DNA of 64,000 nt. It comes from Streptomyces sp. NBC_00461 (lineage in GTDB: Bacteria; Actinomycetota; Actinomycetes; Streptomycetales; Streptomycetaceae). Below the pieces are notes generated by a model, which searched no databases, was not told the origin of the DNA, and saw nothing but the letters and a program-made list of their open reading frames with translations. Below are positions 17,432 to 26,378 of the stretch, one piece after another; within the stretch, counting starts at the first letter, position 1, and each line of letters opens with the position of its first letter. A program made the translations under genes and the position numbers. The stretch spans positions 1 through 64,000 of the forward strand of contig NZ_CP107902.1 in assembly GCF_036013935.1 (NCBI RefSeq), given 5' to 3'.

Positions 17432-19273
17432 TCAGAAGTTCGCCCGGGGCGAACTCTGGGCACCGGTGCTCTCGGGGCGAAGAACGAAGGCCAGGAAGTA
17501 CGGGATTCTGGATGCCTTCGCCCAGATCTCGGGATGCGAAGAAGCGACTTCGTCCTGAGGCTGCGGTTCGTAGAGCTCGGTGATCTGGAAGCCGGCTTGG
17601 CGGAATGCGGCGAAGTAGGTCTGGACAGTCCGATGGTGGGTGGTTATGGCGTCCATGACGATGTCGCCTTGCGATCCTTCGCGGTGCTTGGTGACCGGGC
17701 CTTCCGTGAAGTAGTGCTCCAGCCGAAGATCCTCGTACTGCCACTGGCCGCGGTCGTTCCTGCGGTTCCAGCTGGCGCCGTCCTTTATCGGGTGGGGCAC
17801 GGTGACGACGACTGTCCCGTCCTGACGGACGGCGCGGCGCAGGTCGGCCAGTACAGGTGCGAGGTCAGCAACATGGTCGAGGACGTTGTTACACACGACC
17901 AGATCGAACTCGGCCTCGTAGGGGGGCAGCCGATCGCCTGCTACGGTGCTCACCCGGCTGACGAGCTCGTCGGGGATGTTCTGCCGCAGCATGTCGAGCA
18001 TCCGGGTTGACCGGTCGAAGCCCACGACTTGGGCGCCTAGGCTCGCGAGCATCCGTACCTGCTCACCGGTGCCGCATCCATAGTCGAGGGCCTTGGCGCC
18101 AGGCTTCACAGCGGTGAGTTGTTCCATCAACGGATCCAGGACCACCGAGTTGAGCGACGCGTCTGCGCGGTCGGACTCGTACAGATCCTCTAGCGCCACG
18201 CTCTGGACTGCCGTCGACCAGCGTGGGTCGGGAATGACAGGTCCGCAGGAGGTGCAGTCGGAGCGTCGCGGGAAGTGTTCGCTGTGCAGCCTGTAGGAAC
18301 GGGAGTCGAGCATGAGCCTGGTTCCGGCGGAACGGCAGTCACCGCCGAGGAGGCAGCGCAGTACCTCGTTGGCTGCCATGGCTGCCACTATGAGGTTGAG
18401 CGGGCCGTAGCTGCCTGCCTGCAGCCCTAGGTTGAGGTTGGGACCGGGCTTCTCACCGGGTTCGAGGTACTGCTCGAGTTCGCCGATGTCCCGAAAGCAC
18501 TCGTAACAGGCCGTGGTTCCGGGGAGCACCAACGGTCCAACAGCGCCGAAGGACTCCAGGTACCCCGCGGCCAGGTAGCCGAAGGAATGCCTGCGCGCGG
18601 CGTCATCGATCCACTCATGCAGTTCGTCGGGGCTGTCGGCGGAGAGCACGGCGAGGTCGCATTGCGCCAGGTGCTCGTCGAACAGCTCGGGGCCGGCCGG
18701 GGCGCGGACCGTAGTGATCTCGACCGTGGAGTTGAGTCGGTTCAACCGCTCTGCCGCCACCTCGACCTTGGGTCGGCCCACGCTGTTCTCGTCGTAGAGG
18801 AACTGGCGGGTCAGGTTGCTCAGTTCAACGTGGTCGCCGTCCGTGAGTATCAGTTGCCCAACCCCGGCGGTGGCAAGCAGGGTGGCCACGTTGCTGCCGA
18901 TGCCGCCGGTTCCGACCACAGCGACGGTCGCATTCGACAGGACCTGCTGGGCGTCGGCCGGGTCCAGGCCCATCATGTCGAAATACAGCAGGTGACGGGC
19001 GTACCGCGTGCTGTCCGGTATCGGGGCACCGATCACACGGGCGTCCGCGAGCTGAGCGAGCATGTCCTCGGCCCCCTCAGGGCTGAACCCTGCGTCAACT
19101 AGGTGCGCGACCGCCGCGCCGCGGTCGGTTGGGGCGGAAAGCAGGGCGACCAGATCGGTGAGGAAGTCGGGGGCGTCCAGGATCTCGGTACCGTTGGGTG
19201 GCAGGTGGCCGATCCGGAGTGTCGTTCCGAGCTTGCGCACTTCCAGATAGGGCTTGATCTGCAGCGTGTTCAT
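17432..19273 (-). CDS. ThiF/MccB-like adenylase fused to methyltransferase
   Basis: 613 residues. Residues 1-90 form a small N-terminal domain that may clamp the peptide. The E1-like domain follows: VVGTGGIGSNVA (ATP loop, 120-130), LTDGD (144-147), NLTRQFLYDE (Arg156) and two CxxC pairs (Cys256/259 and Cys340/343) for a structural zinc. From about 390 a class I SAM domain begins (LDYGCGTGEQV, 396-405; DLVVCNNVLDHV). MccB enzymes use NTP to attach a nucleotide to the precursor's terminal Asn. In Yersinia and Bacillus MccB, a C-terminal SAM domain carboxymethylates the cytosine with carboxy-SAM. The same two-domain order here predicts a modified cytidine product. The ATG is preceded by a weak purine-rich site; the S51 peptidase gene ends 21 bases upstream. 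Confidence 0.88.
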   Translation of the reverse strand: MNTLQIKPYLEVRKLGTTLRIGHLPPNGTEILDAPDFLTDLVALLSAPTDRGAAVAHLVDAGFSPEGAEDMLAQLADARVIGAPIPDSTRYARHLLYFDMMGLDPADAQQVLSNATVAVVGTGGIGSNVATLLATAGVGQLILTDGDHVELSNLTRQFLYDENSVGRPKVEVAAERLNRLNSTVEITTVRAPAGPELFDEHLAQCDLAVLSADSPDELHEWIDDAARRHSFGYLAAGYLESFGAVGPLVLPGTTACYECFRDIGELEQYLEPGEKPGPNLNLGLQAGSYGPLNLIVAAMAANEVLRCLLGGDCRSAGTRLMLDSRSYRLHSEHFPRRSDCTSCGPVIPDPRWSTAVQSVALEDLYESDRADASLNSVVLDPLMEQLTAVKPGAKALDYGCGTGEQVRMLASLGAQVVGFDRSTRMLDMLRQNIPDELVSRVSTVAGDRLPPYEAEFDLVVCNNVLDHVADLAPVLADLRRAVRQDGTVVVTVPHPIKDGASWNRRNDRGQWQYEDLRLEHYFTEGPVTKHREGSQGDIVMDAITTHHRTVQTYFAAFRQAGFQITELYEPQPQDEVASSHPEIWAKASRIPYFLAFVLRPESTGAQSSPRANF

Positions 19274-19294
19274 GGCAGGTCCAACTTTCGGGTC

Positions 19295-19999
19295 TTAGAA
19301 CGTCAGGAGGCGGGACGGAAGCGCTGTCTCGGTCACCTTGCCGTCGGTGCCGCAGGTGACTCGGTGGAGCGTTGCTCCGGCCTTCCTGGCCACTACCTCG
19401 GTGGGGAGGCCATCGGTGAACAGGGCTGCCGCTGCGTCGTCGAGGGCCCATCCCGCCGGGAGTGTGCCGGAGGCGACCGCGTCCAGGTAGGCGGGGAGGC
19501 GTTCGGCCTCGCTGTCGTAGTGCGGGCACAGGCTGCCGGGCAGCAGCCCGAGGCCATCCCGCAGGGGGGCCACCGGACCGAAAGAGTCGGTGAGGCAGGC
19601 ATCCATCCAACAGGCGGCACCGGCGCTGATGCCGCACAGCAGCACCCCTGCCTGGTAGGCCCCGTGAAGGATTTCGTACAGGCCGTGCAGTCGCCACACC
19701 GCAAGCAGATTCGCCGTGTTGCCACCGCCCACGTACACCACGTCCTGCCCCAGGAGGCAGCTGCGGAGGTCCAGGTGAGCGCGGCGAAACAGCGTAAGGT
19801 GGGTCGGCTCGCAGTCCCGCCGGCCGAAGGCGGCGTGGAATCGGTCGATGTAGCCCGTCGAGTCTCCACTTGCGGTAGGGATGAAGCAGACCTTCGGCCG
19901 TTCCTTACTCACGACGTCGAGGACGAAATCGTCGAGCAGGGGGTCGGGGTCGTCGGAGAACCCACCGCCTAGCAGCACAATCCTTCGCGGACGGGACAT
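19295..19999 (-). CDS. Peptidase S51 (PepE/cyanophycinase-type)
   Basis: 234 residues. IVLLGGGFSDD opens the domain, VYVGGGNTANLL follows, and the nucleophile elbow is LLCGISAGAACW (Ser125). PepE-type enzymes cut dipeptides with N-terminal Asp. Processed microcin C is an aspartyl-nucleotide with a free Asp amino group, so an enzyme of this class could destroy it and give self-immunity; that is my inference. E. coli uses an S66 peptidase (MccF) for this. The ATG at 19999 has AGAGGAAG upstream and the MFS gene stops five bases before it, so coexpression is likely. Confidence 0.82.
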   Translation of the reverse strand: MSRPRRIVLLGGGFSDDPDPLLDDFVLDVVSKERPKVCFIPTASGDSTGYIDRFHAAFGRRDCEPTHLTLFRRAHLDLRSCLLGQDVVYVGGGNTANLLAVWRLHGLYEILHGAYQAGVLLCGISAGAACWMDACLTDSFGPVAPLRDGLGLLPGSLCPHYDSEAERLPAYLDAVASGTLPAGWALDDAAAALFTDGLPTEVVARKAGATLHRVTCGTDGKVTETALPSRLLTF

Positions 20000-20004
20000 G
20001 GTGC

Positions 20005-21306
20005 CTACTTCCTCTCCGGGCACAGTGACTCAGCTCCCGGTGGCCGCTGTCTCCAGCGGCTCCGAAGCGTCGACGGTGGATCGGGGCGGCTCCTGAGCCG
20101 ACGAACCTGCGGCACGAGCAGCACCACAACGGGCACCGACAGGGCGAGCAGCAGGCTCGCGCCGCGCAGGGTCGCATGCTGGCCGGCGGCCGCGGCGGCG
20201 CTGCCCGCAATCAGGTAGCCGAAGGGGCGGAGGCACGAGGACCCGATCCGGTCGAACGCCGCCACCCGACCTAGCCGGTCCTGCGGTGTCTCTCGCTGCA
20301 ACGTTGTCTCCCAGAAGGCGTCGGCAGCCGCGAACCCGGCGCCTGCCAGAGCCGTGGCTGCCATCAGCGCGGGGAGCCAACCGATCCCTGAGAGCGCCGC
20401 CATCGCCGGCGTGCAGACGAGCAGAGCCACCTGCATGGCGACGAGCGGTCGAGCCGGTCTGAGCCGTAGGGACAGCATGCTCCCGATCAGCGAACCGGCG
20501 CCGAAACCGGTCACGAGGACTCCCCACGCGTCGGCACCCCCCAGCGAGGAGCGAGCGATGACGGGACCCAACGTGAAGAACCCGGCGAAACACGCTTGGA
20601 AGAGCAGCCCCTGGGCGATGCCTGCCACCAACCAAGGACGTGAGCTCACCTCGTGCCAGCCTTCGGCGAGTTCCCGTCCGACCCTACGTGGCAGTCCGCC
20701 GACCTTGGGCTCGACCTGGCTCCGGTGGCGGAGCGCCAGGAGCAGGGACGCGGACAGCAGAAATGTCGCCGCGTCCGTCAGTAGCGCCCAACCAGGTGCT
20801 GCGGCGGCCACGAGAACACCGGAGACCGCGGGGCCCAGCATGCCGGCCGCGTTGCTGACCAGGCCGAGCAGGCCGTTGGCGCGCTGCAGTTCGCTGCCCG
20901 GCACGGTCACTGGGGTCAGGCCGGTGGCTGCCGGGGGGAAGAACGCGCTGGCAGCCCCCAGCATGGCCTGCAGCACCACGATGAGCCAGACCGTTGCGTG
21001 GCCGCTGAGGACCGCCGTCGCCAGGGTGCCCTGAACGATCGCGCAGACCAGGTCGCTGGAGACCATGACACGCGCTCGGGGCAGACGGTCGGCCCAAACT
21101 CCGCCGAACACCAGGAAGACGACATTGGGGAGCGTTCGGGCGGCCAGCACGAGGCCCAACGCACCAGCGGACGGCACGGACTGAAGCACCGCAAAGGCGA
21201 CTGCTACCAGGGCGAGTTCGGTGCCGAACCGGGAGAGAGCGTGCGCGGCCAGCAGACGGCGGAAGTCCGGGTGGCGCAACGGAGCGAGAGTCGGGGGAAG
21301 TCTCAC
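20005..21306 (-). CDS. MFS exporter (MccC-like role)
   Basis: 433 residues with about twelve hydrophobic segments and the intracellular loop GGVWADRLPRARVM (motif A form GxxADRxxRR). It belongs to the enterobactin-exporter/macrolide-efflux (MFS_3) group. The GTG at 21306 overlaps the preceding stop (GTGA) with GGAG nine bases upstream; the frame extends 345 bases further upstream over the previous gene and is not credible there. In microcin C operons an MFS pump (MccC) exports the product, and the same role is inferred here. Confidence 0.85.
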   Translation of the reverse strand: MRLPPTLAPLRHPDFRRLLAAHALSRFGTELALVAVAFAVLQSVPSAGALGLVLAARTLPNVVFLVFGGVWADRLPRARVMVSSDLVCAIVQGTLATAVLSGHATVWLIVVLQAMLGAASAFFPPAATGLTPVTVPGSELQRANGLLGLVSNAAGMLGPAVSGVLVAAAAPGWALLTDAATFLLSASLLLALRHRSQVEPKVGGLPRRVGRELAEGWHEVSSRPWLVAGIAQGLLFQACFAGFFTLGPVIARSSLGGADAWGVLVTGFGAGSLIGSMLSLRLRPARPLVAMQVALLVCTPAMAALSGIGWLPALMAATALAGAGFAAADAFWETTLQRETPQDRLGRVAAFDRIGSSCLRPFGYLIAGSAAAAAGQHATLRGASLLLALSVPVVVLLVPQVRRLRSRPDPPSTLRSRWRQRPPGAESLCPERK

Positions 21307-22463
21307 CGGGAACTCCAGCGATCGTCCTGGTCCACGCGGGCTTCCCACCACCGCACGGGAGGCTCGCCGAGACCAAGAGGCTTGACAAATCGGTATGCCT
21401 CGAAGGGCGACAGTGTGATCGCCAGGTCGTAGGGGCGGCCGTGCTGGTCGTACAACTCCCGAATCCGTGAGCGCACCGCGGACGAGATGATCCCACCGCT
21501 GCCGGGGCTCACCGCCCGGTCGAAGGCATGGTCGGCTTGCAGGAGCAGGAAGGTGTAGGGCTCGCCGAAGCTGTGCCGGGCATGATCCGCCGGATAACAG
21601 GGCGCCATCGTCACGAGAAACATCCGCTCGCCGGCGAAAGTGAAGTACCACCCCTGACGCTCGGGGGACCGCAAGCCGCGACGGCCGCGGCCGTCCTCGG
21701 CAGCGAGCCCATCCAGCACTTGGCGCGTCGTAGCCGCCAACCGATCCACCGAATCCCCGAAGGAACCTGGCAGGGCCAGGACGAGCCCATCCACCGGATC
21801 CCGGCGGGCAGCCTCAGCGAATCCGCGCACCAGGGGCGCCCACGCACGGACAGCGTCGTCGATACAGCGTCCGGTCCACGAGGCCATCCAGATGACGGAG
21901 CGCCGGGCAAAGACGCACTGCGTTCGCCCCAGTACGCGGCCAAAGGCTTCAGCTTGTTCGCCAGACACCGGAGACCAGTCGCCGCAGTCCACACCACCGC
22001 CTACCTTGAGCGAAACTTCTGCGTGGCCAAGGCCACCCTGCCCGGACGCGCATGCGGCACGCAGGGCTCCGATCCGTGCGGACACTCGCCCCAGCAGCAC
22101 AGCAAGGGATGCCTTTCTGAGCCTCAACCGCTGCCAGGCCGTCAACCGCACCGCTCCCGAGTAAGCGTCGACGAGTCGCTCGATGGTCGCAGTGTCGGCA
22201 CGCAAGCCCTCGGCAATGCGGCCTCTCCCCATGGGCAGAGAATATGGAATCGCATGCTTTCCGATCAGTCGTGCCAGCTCAGCGGCTGCCCCTTCAGCGG
22301 AATCGAGAAATGCAACTGTCTCGGCGCGACTCCCCAGGAATACCTGAGCTGCCGACTCACTCAGCAGCCGAGCTGTTGAGCGCATTCCTGTTGCGGGGGC
22401 AGGATCCCGGAAATCTTGCTCGGTCGCCGCCTGCGAAATTGCAACCTGCGACTGTTTTGGCAT
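21303..22463 (-). CDS. YqcI/YcgG-like protein, first operon gene
   Basis: 386 residues from an ATG with a strong GGAGGTGA. The C-terminal half has TQCVFARRSVIW and WYFTFAGERMFLVTMAPCYP, which resemble the YqcI/YcgG family (CxFAxxA and FxFxG...VxxHP). The N-terminal 150 residues are helical and not recognised. No signal peptide. Its function in this operon is unknown; possible roles are an extra tailoring step on the peptide or nucleotide, or immunity. The gene ends in a 4-base overlap with the exporter. Confidence 0.65.
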   Translation of the reverse strand: MPKQSQVAISQAATEQDFRDPAPATGMRSTARLLSESAAQVFLGSRAETVAFLDSAEGAAAELARLIGKHAIPYSLPMGRGRIAEGLRADTATIERLVDAYSGAVRLTAWQRLRLRKASLAVLLGRVSARIGALRAACASGQGGLGHAEVSLKVGGGVDCGDWSPVSGEQAEAFGRVLGRTQCVFARRSVIWMASWTGRCIDDAVRAWAPLVRGFAEAARRDPVDGLVLALPGSFGDSVDRLAATTRQVLDGLAAEDGRGRRGLRSPERQGWYFTFAGERMFLVTMAPCYPADHARHSFGEPYTFLLLQADHAFDRAVSPGSGGIISSAVRSRIRELYDQHGRPYDLAITLSPFEAYRFVKPLGLGEPPVRWWEARVDQDDRWSSR

Positions 22464-22534
22464 CTGTTCACCTCCGGTATGCGCCGCGCTCACTGCATCG
22501 CTCCTATTCCACCGTGTGGCGCAAACTCACGCCG

Positions 22535-22876
22535 CTACCAGGCCGAAAGTTCAAGTGCCACCCCATTACGGCGAACGAGAAGGCGGTGTTGCCGCAGATG
22601 GAACCGCTTGCCGAAGTCGGCCGGAATTGGCTCGTACGTCAGCCAGAGGGGCGCGATCAGTTTCGCCATATTGCGTCCATCGGGCCGAGCGCTGCAATTC
22701 TTGCAGAAGCTGGCCACGCTTACCTTGTATGCGGGCGCCACGCCCTTGGCGATGCGCGCCATGTGTCGGCCATCGTCACGTGCCCCGTGCCGCCCGTCCC
22801 GGTCGCCCCACCAAGCGACTGCCAACTGAATCGGTTCTCCAACCAGCCCGCGATTGCACGCGGCAGCTGCGCCCAA
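22535..22876 (-). CDS. Small hypothetical protein upstream of the operon
   Basis: A 113-codon frame with reasonable codon bias ending NGVALELSAW. It contains CKNC and no membrane segment. It lies 71 bases upstream of the first operon gene on the same strand. No family is recognised and no good Shine-Dalgarno is seen at its GTG/ATG candidates. It could be a short leading gene of the operon or a truncated remnant. Confidence 0.35.
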   Translation of the reverse strand: MGAAAACNRGLVGEPIQLAVAWWGDRDGRHGARDDGRHMARIAKGVAPAYKVSVASFCKNCSARPDGRNMAKLIAPLWLTYEPIPADFGKRFHLRQHRLLVRRNGVALELSAW

Positions 22877-22936
22877 CCTGTGGCACGGGCTGGGAGATCG
22901 ACCTGCATACGAAGATGCTGCGTACTCCTCCCGTCA

Positions 22937-22975
22937 CGTCCGGTGCCGGCGGATTCGGACGGCGAGCGGTCATCT
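22937..22975 (-). pseudogene. Start of an IS701-type transposase gene
   Basis: The minus strand reads MTARRPNPPAP, matching the start of the IS701 remnant at 34 kb (MTARRPYPPAL), over about 35 bases of similar DNA. Nothing further of that gene remains. Confidence 0.4.
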
Positions 22976-23026
22976 TCAACCCGAAGCACGGCGCTTGACT
23001 CCTACTACCGGCCTACGACAACCCCA

Positions 23027-23060
23027 GGGGCCCGGCGTTCTCCCCTGGATGTCCGGTTCA
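23027..23060. repeat. ISAs1-type terminal sequence, right side of cluster
   Basis: The left end of the ISAs1 copy that follows. 23031-23059 is the exact reverse complement of 14395-14423. It sits directly after the transposase stop, on the side facing the microcin C-like operon. Confidence 0.75.
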
Positions 23061-23891
23061 TGGTGATCTTGTGATGCCGTAGAGGGTGAGGACTCGTTGC
23101 CGGTCGGTGTGGGTGCGTCGTGCGGCGGCGATGTTGACGTGCCCGGCCAGTTTGAGGGCGCCTCGGATCAGGTCGCGGACGGCGGCCAGGACAGCGGGGG
23201 TGTTGTGGGCCCTGACCTGGGACTTGTCCTCGTTGAAGGTGACATCCCGGCACCAGTGGACGGTATTTTCCACGGTCCAGTGCCCGCGAGCCCAGGAAGC
23301 GATCTCGGCGGCGGTGGCCTGCTCGGCGGGCAGGTCGGTGATCGCGTAGACGGTCTCGGTGGACCACCGTTTCACTCCGGCCTTGCGGCGCTTGCGCGTG
23401 ATCCGCAGGACCTGGCGGGCGTGCGGGAACAGCAGGCCGTTGACGGTGACGATCTGGACGTGGCGTTGTTCGTGGCGTCCGTGCGCGTCCTGCGAGTCGT
23501 GGTCGTCGCGGTGGATGACCGGGATGTCCTTCCAGGGCAAGCCGGCCAACTGCGCGGCGAGCTTCCGCTGGTTGGCCTTGATCGTGAACAGATAGCGAGC
23601 GCCGCGTTGTTCGACCAGGTAGTGGGCGTGGGCGCGTTGTGCGTGCAGGGCGTCCACAGTGATCACGGCCCCGGTCAGGTCGGTGTCGTCGATCTGGTCC
23701 AGGAGCGGGGCGAACTCCGGAATTTCGTTGGTCTTCGCGCCGATTTCACGGCTGGCCAGGGTGATGCCGTCGCCGTGACGGACGGCAGACAGGACGAAGA
23801 CACAGCTGCCGCCGAGCTCGAGCGCCGTCACCGTGCGCGGGCCCGCACGGAGGACTGGATCCGCAGCCGCCCGTGCCACCGGCCTGCGCAA
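23058..23891 (-). pseudogene. ISAs1-family transposase, N-terminus missing
   Basis: About 265 of some 370-400 expected residues remain. AVITVDALHAQRAHAHYLVEQRGARYLFTIKANQ carries the second catalytic Asp and the DALHAQ signature, and RGHWTVENTVHWCRDVTFNEDKSQ the Glu region. The first DDE Asp (DGK motif) lies in the missing part. The 5' end joins a truncated sigma-like gene near 23900, so the element has lost its right end. Confidence 0.8.
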
Positions 23892-23899
23892 CCATCCCC

Positions 23900-24891
23900 T
23901 GCACCCGCACAGAAAAGGTGGGGCTGGAGATCATGCCGATCGCCGATAAGGGCGGCGCCGAGTCGACGGTGTCCGGCCAGGACCCGCGGGATGGCCGAGG
24001 GCGAGCGCCATGCCGCAGGCTCGAGGAACTGTAAGGGCCGCTCATGGCAGGGCCCTCACGCGCCCGTCGTCGGGCAGGGCGGGAGTCGAGGTAGGCCCGG
24101 GCAGCCCGGCCGAGGACCGCCTCGGCGATCAGTACGCCAACGCGGTCCTCGGAATGGTCGAGTTGCTCGGCCGCGTACCGGCAGTGCAAGCAGCCGGCGA
24201 TGTGGCGCTGGAGATCGGGCACCAGGTGGGTGCCACCGCGCTGGACGGACACGTCCAGCAGCCGGCTGAAGCGCAGACAGCTCTCGTAGGCGGCGAGGTC
24301 GCGGTGCGCGGCAACGCACGCCGCACGGAAGCGCACCCGGGAGGACTCGAGTTGAGCCGCGGCCGTCATCGGGGTGAGACCGAGGAGGGTGGCCGGGACC
24401 GCGGGCCCCTCCGCCTCGACCTCGGCGTGCCACAGAAGGCAGCGCGCCGGTTCAGGCAGGCGCTGGAAGGCCTGGTGGACCAGGCGGCGGTTTTCCGGCG
24501 TGGACGGGCGGGCCACGGATGGCTCGTCACGACCACGGAGTGCTGGATGCAGTGACGTCTGGCGCCTTGCGTCGTCGGCCCACTCCGCAGCAATGCGGTC
24601 GACGGTGACGAGCAGTTCGGGACGCCAGACGGCCATGGGCCCACGCCACCGAAGCGCGCCGACGAAGAGCCGGGTGAACGCAGCCGCCGAGAGGATGCCC
24701 GCGGCCTGATCGGACACCGTGCACAACTCGGCGTATTCGACGACTGGTTGCCAGTGACGAGCCAGCAGCTCCTCGAAGGACCAGTGTGCCGGCTGGTTTC
24801 CCGAAGGTTTTCTCACCTCCCTCGTCAGCTCCTCGTCCGAAAGGTCGCGCTGATGACCAGCGTGGGAAGACTTCGGATGGGGTGCATCCAT
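23900..24891 (-). pseudogene. Sigma-like/anti-sigma membrane sensor, 3' truncated
   Basis: About 310 native residues from an ATG at 24891. The N-terminal half resembles an ECF sigma factor (LLARHWQPVVEYAELCTVSDQAA...RLVHQAFQRLPEPARCLLWH). It is followed by HIAGCLHCRYAAEQL, an HxxxCxxC anti-sigma zinc motif, and then a basic stretch where a membrane helix and outer domain would be expected. The ISAs1 copy cuts the gene there. Its full-length relative at 28532 ends in a carbohydrate-binding module. It is downstream of a GH16 gene on the same strand, the same order as at the 27-30 kb locus. Confidence 0.6.
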
Positions 24892-25286
24892 ACCGAGCGT
24901 TTCCTTTCCCCGTTTTGTCACGCGCGGTGTCCACGACGCGGACGTTGCCGTGCGTTCCTGTCGGTGCCGGCTGCTGCACGACCTTCCAGAAAGTGGCCGT
25001 TGCGTCCGCGAGGAGCGTGGATGGCTCGTATTCCTGCCATGCTCCGGCCAAGTTCCTGGCGGTTGCAGCCACGCCCAGGAATGGGAGGGTTCACTAAACG
25101 GTCAGCCGCAGTGTCGGGCCGGTGGAAACATCGGACCGTGAGGGGCGAACAACGCTGAGGGTTAATCGGGTCGACGATTATCAAGAGGCAATTGCCGCGC
25201 TTGGTTGTCGTGCGTGCGCTTCATGCGCAGGAAAATCCCGAGGTGAAACGGCCCCGCGGGCGCGGGGTGATCAGTTCGTCTGGCTG

Positions 25287-26258
25287 TTACTTGGCGGCGG
25301 TGCCGGCGGTGCTGTCCGAGCTGTATACGGCGACGTAGTCCACGAGCATGGACTTGCCGGACTCGGTGGTGGAGGTGGGCGTGGTGGCTGCGGCGGCCGC
25401 GTCGGGGAAGGCGCCGCCCATGGCCAGGTTCAGCAGCAGGAAATGCGCATGTCCCGTGGCGGCGTCCCAGGTGTTCGCGTCCACTTGGGAGGAGTTGACG
25501 GAGTGGTACTGCACGCCGTCGACGTACCAGCGTAGTTCCTGCGGGGAGGTGCTGCGGTCCCACTCGAGGGCGTAGGTGTGGAAGTTGCCCGCGCAGGCCG
25601 TGTCGGGGCAGTCGCGGCTGGCGCCGATGCCGGTGTTCTCGTTGCAGGGGCCGCCGGGGCTGGTGCCGCAGTGGAGGGTGCCGGAGACCTTGTTGGCGCC
25701 GTTGGCGTTCTCCATGATGTCGAACTCGCCGATGCCCGGCCAGTTCGTGTAGGTCCCGCGGAAGGGAGCGCCCAGGGTCCAGAAGGCGGGCCAGTAGCCC
25801 TGTGCCGCGTCGCCGGTGACGTCGGGGACCTGGATGCGGGCCTCGATGCGGAGTTTGCCGCCGGCCGGCGGTTCGAAGTCGCTCCGCTGGGTCTCGATCC
25901 GGGCCGAGGTCCAGTTGCCGGCATCGTCCTTGATCGGGGTGATCTTCAGGTTGCCGTCGCCGTCCTGCTGCAGGTTGGCCGGGTCGGAGGTGTAGGTCTG
26001 GGTCTCGCCGGTGCCCCAGTTGGCCGCGCCGCCGGGGTAACTGGTCCCGGTGTCGATGATCCAGTTGTTACTGGAGGGGAGGGTCCCGGCTGCGCCGGAG
26101 AAGCCGTCGCTCCAGATGAGGCTCATGCCGCCTGGCGTTGACGGCTCGTCGGCGCTGGCGAGGCCGTACAGACCGCCGCCGAGGAGGGCCAGACCGCTCA
26201 GGGCACCCAGCGCCGTCTTGAGCAGTCGATGGGAAGTTCGTGCGTGCTTGCGGTGCAT
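25287..26258 (-). CDS. Secreted GH16 beta-glucanase 2
   Basis: 323 residues. The signal peptide ends near YGLASA; the GH16 domain has EFDIME with Glu178, Asp180 and Glu183 at the same positions as the two other GH16 enzymes here. GGAGGTCA lies nine bases before the ATG. It differs from the other two mainly in its signal peptide (MHRKHARTSH). No binding module is present. Box C lies 107 bp upstream, so it is probably repressed by the LacI regulator. Confidence 0.88.
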   Translation of the reverse strand: MHRKHARTSHRLLKTALGALSGLALLGGGLYGLASADEPSTPGGMSLIWSDGFSGAAGTLPSSNNWIIDTGTSYPGGAANWGTGETQTYTSDPANLQQDGDGNLKITPIKDDAGNWTSARIETQRSDFEPPAGGKLRIEARIQVPDVTGDAAQGYWPAFWTLGAPFRGTYTNWPGIGEFDIMENANGANKVSGTLHCGTSPGGPCNENTGIGASRDCPDTACAGNFHTYALEWDRSTSPQELRWYVDGVQYHSVNSSQVDANTWDAATGHAHFLLLNLAMGGAFPDAAAAATTPTSTTESGKSMLVDYVAVYSSDSTAGTAAK

Positions 26259-26364
26259 CAGGAGATGACCTCCACAAGAAGGGAACAGGAGGTGGTAGCG
26301 GATTCAACAGAAGTCCGTGTCCGTCACTGTGGCCTCTTGTTACGACGACGTCAACACTTATGGA

Positions 26365-26378
26365 TGAGAGCGCTCCCA
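26365..26378. promoter_or_regulatory. LacI-type operator palindrome (box C)
   Basis: TGAGAGCGCTCCCA lies 107 bp upstream of the start of GH16 glucanase 2 on the minus strand. It is intermediate between the boxes in this window and the CebR box TGGGAGCGCTCCCA known from Streptomyces. Confidence 0.65.

Noticed and set aside
17379..17463. N-terminal extension of the MccD-like protein up to 17463
   Set aside because: The extension runs across the precursor gene and the hairpin in another frame; the GTG at 17247 has a strong Shine-Dalgarno.
14460..22463. Lasso peptide, thiopeptide or pyrroloquinoline-type RiPP cluster
   Set aside because: No lasso cyclase, YcaO, radical SAM or leader peptidase gene is present, and the peptide has no leader or core arrangement of those classes.
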